Shown piece by piece: positions 5,826 to 10,209 of a stretch of 10,209 nucleotides of DNA. Numbering within the stretch: the first letter of the stretch is position 1; the number at the start of each line of letters is the position of its first letter. The notes under the pieces are model-generated. The model searched no databases. It was not told the DNA's origin and worked only from the letters and a program-made list of their open reading frames with translations. A program made the translations under genes and the position numbers. This DNA comes from UBA1138 sp036338615 (GTDB lineage: Bacteria; Gemmatimonadota; Gemmatimonadetes; Longimicrobiales; Gaopeijiaceae), in the NCBI GenBank assembly GCA_036338615.1, contig JAYZBT010000425.1, positions 1 to 10,209 of the forward strand, read 5' to 3'.

Positions 5826-6926
5826 ATGGCCAACATCGAAGTAGTCGCACTGCCCGGCGACGGTATCGGACCGGAGGTCGCCAGTGCCGTCACGCGAGTG
5901 CTCGAGGCCGTAGCTCCGGCGTTTGGCCACGAGCTCACGATCCACAGGCACGAGGTTGGATGGGCGGCGTACCAACAGCACGGAACCCCGCTGCCGGACG
6001 ACACGCTCGATGCATGCCGCCGGGGCCGCGCGGTCTTTCTCGGTGCCGTCGGTGATCCGCGCGCCGATGGGCTGCTGCCGGAGAAGCGACCGGAGGCGGC
6101 ACTTCTGCGATTACGCCGCGAACTCGGTTGTTTCGCCAACCTGAGACCGGCCAAGATCGACGATGCTCTGGTCGGGATATCGGCGCTCAAGCCGGTGGTC
6201 GCGACCGGGACGGACTTGGTCATTGTTCGCGAGTTGACCGGGGGCATCTACTATGGGACACCTCGGGGGGCGGAAGCGGGCTCGACTCGCACAGTGAACA
6301 CGCTCGCGTACACGGAGCTGGAGGTGGAGCGCATCGCTCGGGTCGCGTTCGACATCGCGCGACTTCGGCGGGCTCGACTGACGTCGATCGACAAAGCCAA
6401 TGTGCTCGAGGTGTCCCAGCTGTGGCGGGCGGTGGTCGACCGCGTCGCTGGTGAATATCCCGACGTCGAACTCGGCCACATGTTCGTGGACCGGGCGGCG
6501 ATGGAGTTGGTCACCGAGCCGACGCAATTCGATGTCGTGCTCACGAGCAATCTCTTCGGTGACATCCTGAGCGACGAGGCCGGAGCGATCTGCGGCTCGC
6601 TCGGGCTGCTGGGGTCGGCGAGCGTCGGCGCCGAGGTGGGCCTGTACGAGCCGGTGCACGGCTCTGCGCCCGACATCGCCGGCCAGGGTATCGCCAACCC
6701 CATCGGCGGCATCCGGTCGGCGGCTCTGATGCTCTCCCATACTTTCGGCCTCCACCCGGAGGCGGCGGCTCTCGAGGACGCCGTGGTCGAGGCTCTCGAT
6801 CGCGGCCTCCGGACGCCGGACGTCGCCGGGCCGGGCGAACCGTGCGTGACCACGAGCGAATTCACGGACGCCGTGGTTCAGTCGATCCGATCTGCGACGG
6901 CCCAGGAATCGGAGGTCACGACATGA
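5826..6926 (+). CDS. leuB: 3-isopropylmalate dehydrogenase
   Basis: The 366-residue enzyme oxidises and decarboxylates 3-isopropylmalate to 2-oxoisocaproate using NAD+. Visible motifs are GDGIGPEV (11-18), the substrate arginines Arg97, Arg107 (ANLRP) and Arg135 (RELTGG), Tyr142 in GGIYYG, catalytic Lys190 in DKANVLE, and metal-binding Asp222, Asp246 and Asp250 (NLFGDILSDEA). The NAD-side motif YEPVHGSAPDIAGQGIANPIG starts at 274. It starts 31 bases after leuA without a clear ribosome-binding site. Its stop overlaps the leuC start as ATGA (6923-6926). The family also includes isocitrate and tartrate dehydrogenases, but the operon settles the assignment. Confidence 0.96.
   Translation: MANIEVVALPGDGIGPEVASAVTRVLEAVAPAFGHELTIHRHEVGWAAYQQHGTPLPDDTLDACRRGRAVFLGAVGDPRADGLLPEKRPEAALLRLRRELGCFANLRPAKIDDALVGISALKPVVATGTDLVIVRELTGGIYYGTPRGAEAGSTRTVNTLAYTELEVERIARVAFDIARLRRARLTSIDKANVLEVSQLWRAVVDRVAGEYPDVELGHMFVDRAAMELVTEPTQFDVVLTSNLFGDILSDEAGAICGSLGLLGSASVGAEVGLYEPVHGSAPDIAGQGIANPIGGIRSAALMLSHTFGLHPEAAALEDAVVEALDRGLRTPDVAGPGEPCVTTSEFTDAVVQSIRSATAQESEVTT
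6911..6916 (+). promoter_or_regulatory. Ribosome-binding site that sets the leuC start
   Basis: GGAGGT lies six bases before ATG 6923. It supports that start over an in-frame GTG at 6842, which would place 27 extra residues inside the end of leuB. Family N-termini also begin near the chosen ATG. Confidence 0.8.
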
Positions 6927-8350
6927 GCGATGGCTCGACTGGGGTATCGCCTCGAACGTTGCTCGACAAGGTATGGGCCGGCAGCCTGATGAAGGCGGGT
7001 GAGGGAGAGCCGGACCTTCTCTACGTGGACCTGCACCTGGTCCACGAGGTCACGTCACCACAGGCCTTCGAGGGCCTGGAAACGGAGGGACGTGCCGTCC
7101 GCAGGCCGGATCTCACGATCGCGACCGTGGACCACAACGTTCCCACGACGGACCGCTCGTTGCCGGTACTCGATCTGATCGCCCGCCGGCAAATGGACGC
7201 GCTGCGTCAGAACGCCGCGCGCTTCGCTATCCGGCTGCTGGATGTGGACGACCGGCGGCAGGGCCGCGTGCACGTCATCGGGCCGGAGCTCGGACTCACT
7301 CGACCGGGGATGGTCATCGTCTGCGGCGACAGTCACACCTCCACGCACGGTGCGTTCGGCGCGCTGTCGTTCGGAATCGGGACGTCCGAAGTCGAGCACG
7401 TGCTCGCGACCCAATGCATCCCCCAACGTCGGCCGGCTTCGATGGAGATTCAGCTCGACGGCCTGCGGCCCTCCGGGGTGACCGCGAAAGACCTCATTCT
7501 CTCGGTCATCGGGCGAATCGGTGTTGCCGGTGCGTCGGGCCACGTGATCGAGTACACGGGTCCCGTCGTCCGAGCGCTCTCCATGGAGGAGCGCATGACC
7601 GTGTGCAACATGTCGATCGAAGCGGGTGCTCGTGCGGGCATGATCGCCCCGGACGAGACGACGTTCACATATCTGAGAGGGCGAGAGATGGGGCCGAGCG
7701 ACGACGAACTCGACGCACTCGAACCGCGCTGGAGGGCGCTTGTGACCGACGAGGGAGCGACGTACGACCGCTCGGTCTGCTTCGACGCCGGCGACTTCGA
7801 GCCGCAAGTCACCTGGGGAACCAACCCTGGGATGGTAGCGCCCATCTCGGGCGCCGTGCCCGATCCCGAGTCGATCGAGGATGCCGACGCCCGGGACGGC
7901 GCGCGGCGCGCGCTTGCGTATATGAACCTCGAGGCCGGAACGCCCATGGAGTCCATAAGCATCGATCGGGTCTTCATCGGGTCGTGCACGAACGGCCGAC
8001 TGGAGGATCTGCGGGAGGCCGCCGCGGTCCTGCCCGGGCACCGGGTGCACGAGGGAGTACAGGCGATGGTCGTGCCCGGGTCGGCCGCCGTGAAGCGGCA
8101 AGCGGAGGCGGAGGGGCTCGACCAAATCTTCAAGGAGGCGGGCTTCGAGTGGCGGGAAGCCGGCTGCTCGATGTGCCTGGGAATGAATCCAGATATTCTG
8201 GAGCCAGGGCAGCGCTGCGCCTCCACATCGAATCGTAATTTCGAGGGACGCCAGGGGAGGGGCGGGCGCACACACCTCGTGAGCCCAGCGATGGCGGCCG
8301 CCACCGCCGTCGCCGGCCGCTTCGCCGACCCCAGGAACTGGAGCACTTGA
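6923..8350 (+). CDS. leuC: 3-isopropylmalate dehydratase large subunit
   Basis: The 475-residue subunit belongs to the aconitase family and, with LeuD, isomerises 2- to 3-isopropylmalate through a 4Fe-4S cluster. The three cluster cysteines are present: Cys355 in FIGSCTNGR, and Cys415 and Cys418 in GCSMCLGMN. Other family motifs are TLLDKVW (12-18), DLHLVHEVTSPQAF (36-49), CGDSHTSTHGAFG (134-146), GIGTSEVEHVLATQ (151-164) and NRNFEGRQGRGGRTHL. Length is normal. The start overlaps the end of leuB (ATGA) and has a strong ribosome-binding site. Its stop shares one base with the leuD start (TGATG), matching the equal dosage expected of two subunits. Confidence 0.97.
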   Translation: MSDGSTGVSPRTLLDKVWAGSLMKAGEGEPDLLYVDLHLVHEVTSPQAFEGLETEGRAVRRPDLTIATVDHNVPTTDRSLPVLDLIARRQMDALRQNAARFAIRLLDVDDRRQGRVHVIGPELGLTRPGMVIVCGDSHTSTHGAFGALSFGIGTSEVEHVLATQCIPQRRPASMEIQLDGLRPSGVTAKDLILSVIGRIGVAGASGHVIEYTGPVVRALSMEERMTVCNMSIEAGARAGMIAPDETTFTYLRGREMGPSDDELDALEPRWRALVTDEGATYDRSVCFDAGDFEPQVTWGTNPGMVAPISGAVPDPESIEDADARDGARRALAYMNLEAGTPMESISIDRVFIGSCTNGRLEDLREAAAVLPGHRVHEGVQAMVVPGSAAVKRQAEAEGLDQIFKEAGFEWREAGCSMCLGMNPDILEPGQRCASTSNRNFEGRQGRGGRTHLVSPAMAAATAVAGRFADPRNWST

Positions 8351-8949
8351 TGGAGCCGATTCGTGTTCACACCGGCATCGTCGCGCCGCTCGATCGTGCG
8401 GACATCGACACCGACCAGATCATTCCCAAGCAGTTCCTGAAGCGGATCGAACGGTCCGGGTACGGTCGGTTCCTCTTCAACGACTGGCGCTATACCGAAG
8501 ACGGATCGCCCCGTTCCGACTTCGTACTGAATCGGCCCGAATACCAAGAGGCGTCGATCCTGGTGACGCGGCGGAACTTCGGATGCGGATCTTCGCGCGA
8601 GCACGCGGCTTGGGCGCTGCGGGATGCAGGATTCCGCGCCGTGTTGGCGCCATCGTTCGCGGACATCTTTCGCGAGAACGCGGACCAGAACGGCATCGCT
8701 GCGATCGCACTCACGGACGACGAGATCGACCTGATACTCAGCAGGGCGATCGACCATGCACCGCATGAACTCACCGTCGATCTGGAGAGCAGAACGGTCG
8801 CGCACGCGGGCGGACTGACGGCCACGTTCGAGATGGACGACTTCCGGCGCACGTGCCTGCTGGAAGGGCTGGACCGCATCGGCCTCACGCTGCGGCATGG
8901 GGCCGAGATCAGCGCGTACGAGCGGGCTAGGGGAGGCGCGTCGCTCTAG
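8350..8949 (+). CDS. leuD: 3-isopropylmalate dehydratase small subunit
   Basis: The 199-residue partner of LeuC forms the swivel domain that completes the active site. It shows DIDTDQIIPKQFL (18-30), FNDWRY (43-48) and the NFGCGSSREHA signature (76-86). The segment often reading FYNNCFKNGLLP is FRENADQNGIAAI here (107-119), so the usual Cys is Ala; this is a variation outside the main signature. The start is ATG 8350, overlapping the leuC stop by one base, with GGAG at 8339-8342 seven bases before; a TTG at 8347 is in frame but less likely. The TAG stop lies inside the CTAG that also ends the convergent M19 gene, so no terminator separates them. Confidence 0.96.
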   Translation: MEPIRVHTGIVAPLDRADIDTDQIIPKQFLKRIERSGYGRFLFNDWRYTEDGSPRSDFVLNRPEYQEASILVTRRNFGCGSSREHAAWALRDAGFRAVLAPSFADIFRENADQNGIAAIALTDDEIDLILSRAIDHAPHELTVDLESRTVAHAGGLTATFEMDDFRRTCLLEGLDRIGLTLRHGAEISAYERARGGASL

Positions 8950-10085
8950 CGCCAGACTTCCCCGAAGAGTCGCATGAAGTTGGCGCCCAGCACTTTCTCG
9001 ATGACGCGGCTCGCGTGCCCGCGAGCCGCCATCCGGTCGGCGATCGTGTCGAGCCGCCTTGGGTGGTTCAGATCCGGTACGTAGGGAATCGTGTCCTCGC
9101 GCGGCGCGGCAATGCCGGCCGTCGTGCGGTCGCGAGAGACCGCCTCGAATCGGGACGGGAAGTCTCCGCTCACGTCGAGCGGCACGATGCCTTGATCACT
9201 CCCGATGCCCACGTGGTCTTCCCCGCACACGTCGAGCGCATGCTCGATGTGGCGGAGCACGTCCGCCAGTGACGGCGCTCCGTTCGGATTCAGGAACGGC
9301 ATCAGGTAGATACCCACCACCCCACCTCGGTCTGCCAGTAGCCGTAGCGTCGTGTCGTCCTTGCTGCGTGGGTGATCGAAGACCGTCTTGCATCCCGAGT
9401 GCGTGATCGAGACGGGACGGTCGGAGAAAAGAATGCCGTCGTTGGTCGTGCGCGGCCCACAGTGCGATAGATCGATGAGCATGCCTACGCGGTCCATGCG
9501 TGCTACGGCCTCGATTCCGAGTTCGCTCAGCCCGCCGTCGTCGCTGGCTAGGCAGCCGGTGCCGATCTTGTTCTCGACGTTGTACGTGAGCTGGATGATG
9601 CGTATGCCGAGGTCGTAGAACTCGCTGATACGCTGCAGGTCGTCCTCAACGGGCACGCCGTCCTGGAATCCCAGGATGAGGCCGAGTCGACCCGTGGCCT
9701 TGGCGTCCCTGACGTCGTCGATGGCTCGCACCCCGGTGAGAACCGCCGGCTGCGCTCTCAGCTCGCTGGTCCAGTCTGCGATCCGGGCCTGGGTGTTCTC
9801 GAAGGCACTACCACCCTCGTTCGCGCGCGCATTCACCGTGAGGTTCACGGCCGTGATTCCGGAGCGCCTTATGTGGTCCAGCGCGGCGTCTTCCAGGGGG
9901 AGGGTCTGCTGCGGGATGTTGAACTGGATCGGACCCGCGAGCGCGTCGATCACGAGGGCGTCGTCGTAGCCGGGCCACGATGGTGCGGTCCGCGTGCGGA
10001 CGAAAAGGTCCGAGTCGATGGCGCGGGTCAGCCCGGGCGCGAGCGCCGCGGTCCCGGCCAGTCGAACGAAGTCCCTGCGCCTCAT
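8946..10085 (-). CDS. Tat-exported M19 (membrane dipeptidase family) protein
   Basis: From ATG 10085 the protein has 379 residues and begins MRRRDFVRLAG, a twin-arginine export signal with a hydrophobic stretch to about residue 22. The rest is an M19 TIM barrel; the family hydrolyses dipeptides with two zinc ions. Retained are His208 (IDLSHCG), His229 (SITHSG) and Asp297 (HVGIGSD). The usual IDGHND motif reads IDALAG (46-51), so the His and Asp of the first metal site are Leu49 and Gly51. The bridging Glu appears to be Gln141 (LGFQDG), and a substrate His appears to be Tyr168. A canonical dipeptidase is therefore doubtful. Earlier in-frame starts exist (ATG 10130, GTG 10136); I prefer 10085 because the Tat motif then starts the protein and it forms an ATGA with a frame upstream. 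No start has a good ribosome-binding site. Confidence 0.85.
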   Translation of the reverse strand: MRRRDFVRLAGTAALAPGLTRAIDSDLFVRTRTAPSWPGYDDALVIDALAGPIQFNIPQQTLPLEDAALDHIRRSGITAVNLTVNARANEGGSAFENTQARIADWTSELRAQPAVLTGVRAIDDVRDAKATGRLGLILGFQDGVPVEDDLQRISEFYDLGIRIIQLTYNVENKIGTGCLASDDGGLSELGIEAVARMDRVGMLIDLSHCGPRTTNDGILFSDRPVSITHSGCKTVFDHPRSKDDTTLRLLADRGGVVGIYLMPFLNPNGAPSLADVLRHIEHALDVCGEDHVGIGSDQGIVPLDVSGDFPSRFEAVSRDRTTAGIAAPREDTIPYVPDLNHPRRLDTIADRMAARGHASRVIEKVLGANFMRLFGEVWR

Positions 10086-10207
10086 CCCACGTCGGAGGCC
10101 GCCCTCACCGTCCGCCCGCCGCTGAGGCATCCGCACGAAACAGACAGAGGGAACAACTCATCGAGCACACGCTGCGTGATGCGAATTCGGAGCTCGTCCG
10201 TCTGCGG
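10082..10207 (-). CDS. Possible 3' end of an upstream minus-strand gene
   Basis: On the minus strand a frame is open from the window edge for 41 codons and stops at TGA 10084-10082, overlapping the preferred M19 start as ATGA. Third positions are mostly G or C, as in coding sequence here, and the first part (QTDELRIRITQRVLDELF) is compatible with a helical protein. The end is Gly/Cys/Ser-rich and unrecognised. An opposing plus-strand frame over the same bases also looks open, so this may be chance. If real, it is the promoter-proximal partner of the M19 gene. Confidence 0.25.
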   Translation of the reverse strand, partial: PQTDELRIRITQRVLDELFPLSVSCGCLSGGRTVRAASDVG

Positions 10208-10209
10208 GT

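Noticed and set aside
4874..6247. 457-codon minus-strand ORF opposite leuA and leuB
   Set aside because: It is antisense to two unmistakable enzymes with intact motifs and spans their junction. Long antisense frames are expected at high GC.
6842..6922. Longer leuC start at GTG 6842
   Set aside because: It would overlap leuB by 85 bases. ATG 6923 has GGAGGT at ideal spacing and matches family N-termini.
7450..8898. 482-codon minus-strand ORF opposite leuC and leuD
   Set aside because: It is antisense to leuC and leuD, whose cysteine and signature motifs are intact. The translation shows no family features.

Overview
The window is GC-rich bacterial chromosome with tightly packed genes (several ATGA or TGATG start/stop overlaps). 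The gene set is mostly biosynthetic: aromatic amino acids and leucine, flanked by exported peptidase-family proteins. The mix of secreted M24 and Tat-exported M19 proteins, the lipocalin-like partner and the base composition are what I would expect of a Gemmatimonadota-type organism. That placement is inference from gene style; no marker gene is present. I see no mobile element, CRISPR array, tRNA or rRNA.

Layout. 1-498 has no gene I can support. 499-2459 (+) is a two-gene unit: a small secreted lipocalin-like protein overlapping a secreted aminopeptidase P-family (M24) protein. 2460-2726 is a leader with a strong intrinsic terminator placed in front of the next operon. 2727-3969 (+) holds chorismate mutase and prephenate dehydratase as two adjacent genes, a split form of the fused P-protein, committing chorismate to phenylalanine. 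3970-4237 is a second leader, with a 15-bp terminator hairpin just upstream of leuA. 4238-8949 (+) is a complete leuABCD operon, taking 2-oxoisovalerate to 2-oxoisocaproate, the leucine precursor. 8946-10085 (-) is a Tat-exported M19 (membrane dipeptidase family) protein convergent with leuD; the two genes share one CTAG as both stop codons. A possible upstream partner of the M19 gene runs off the right edge.

The most interesting signal is the pair of leaders. In each, an upstream segment mimics the 3' arm of the terminator and can pair with the terminator's 5' arm instead, which is the terminator/antiterminator switch expected of transcription attenuation. The leu leader also carries a reading frame with eight Leu codons ending just before the antiterminator strand, in the position of a classical leucine control peptide, but that frame has no ATG, GTG or TTG start. 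The phe leader shows a third competing hairpin but no run of Phe, Tyr or Trp codons. Both peptidase-family proteins also depart from their families at key residues: the M19 protein lacks one half of its di-metal site, and the M24 protein keeps all five metal ligands but lacks three second-shell histidines.
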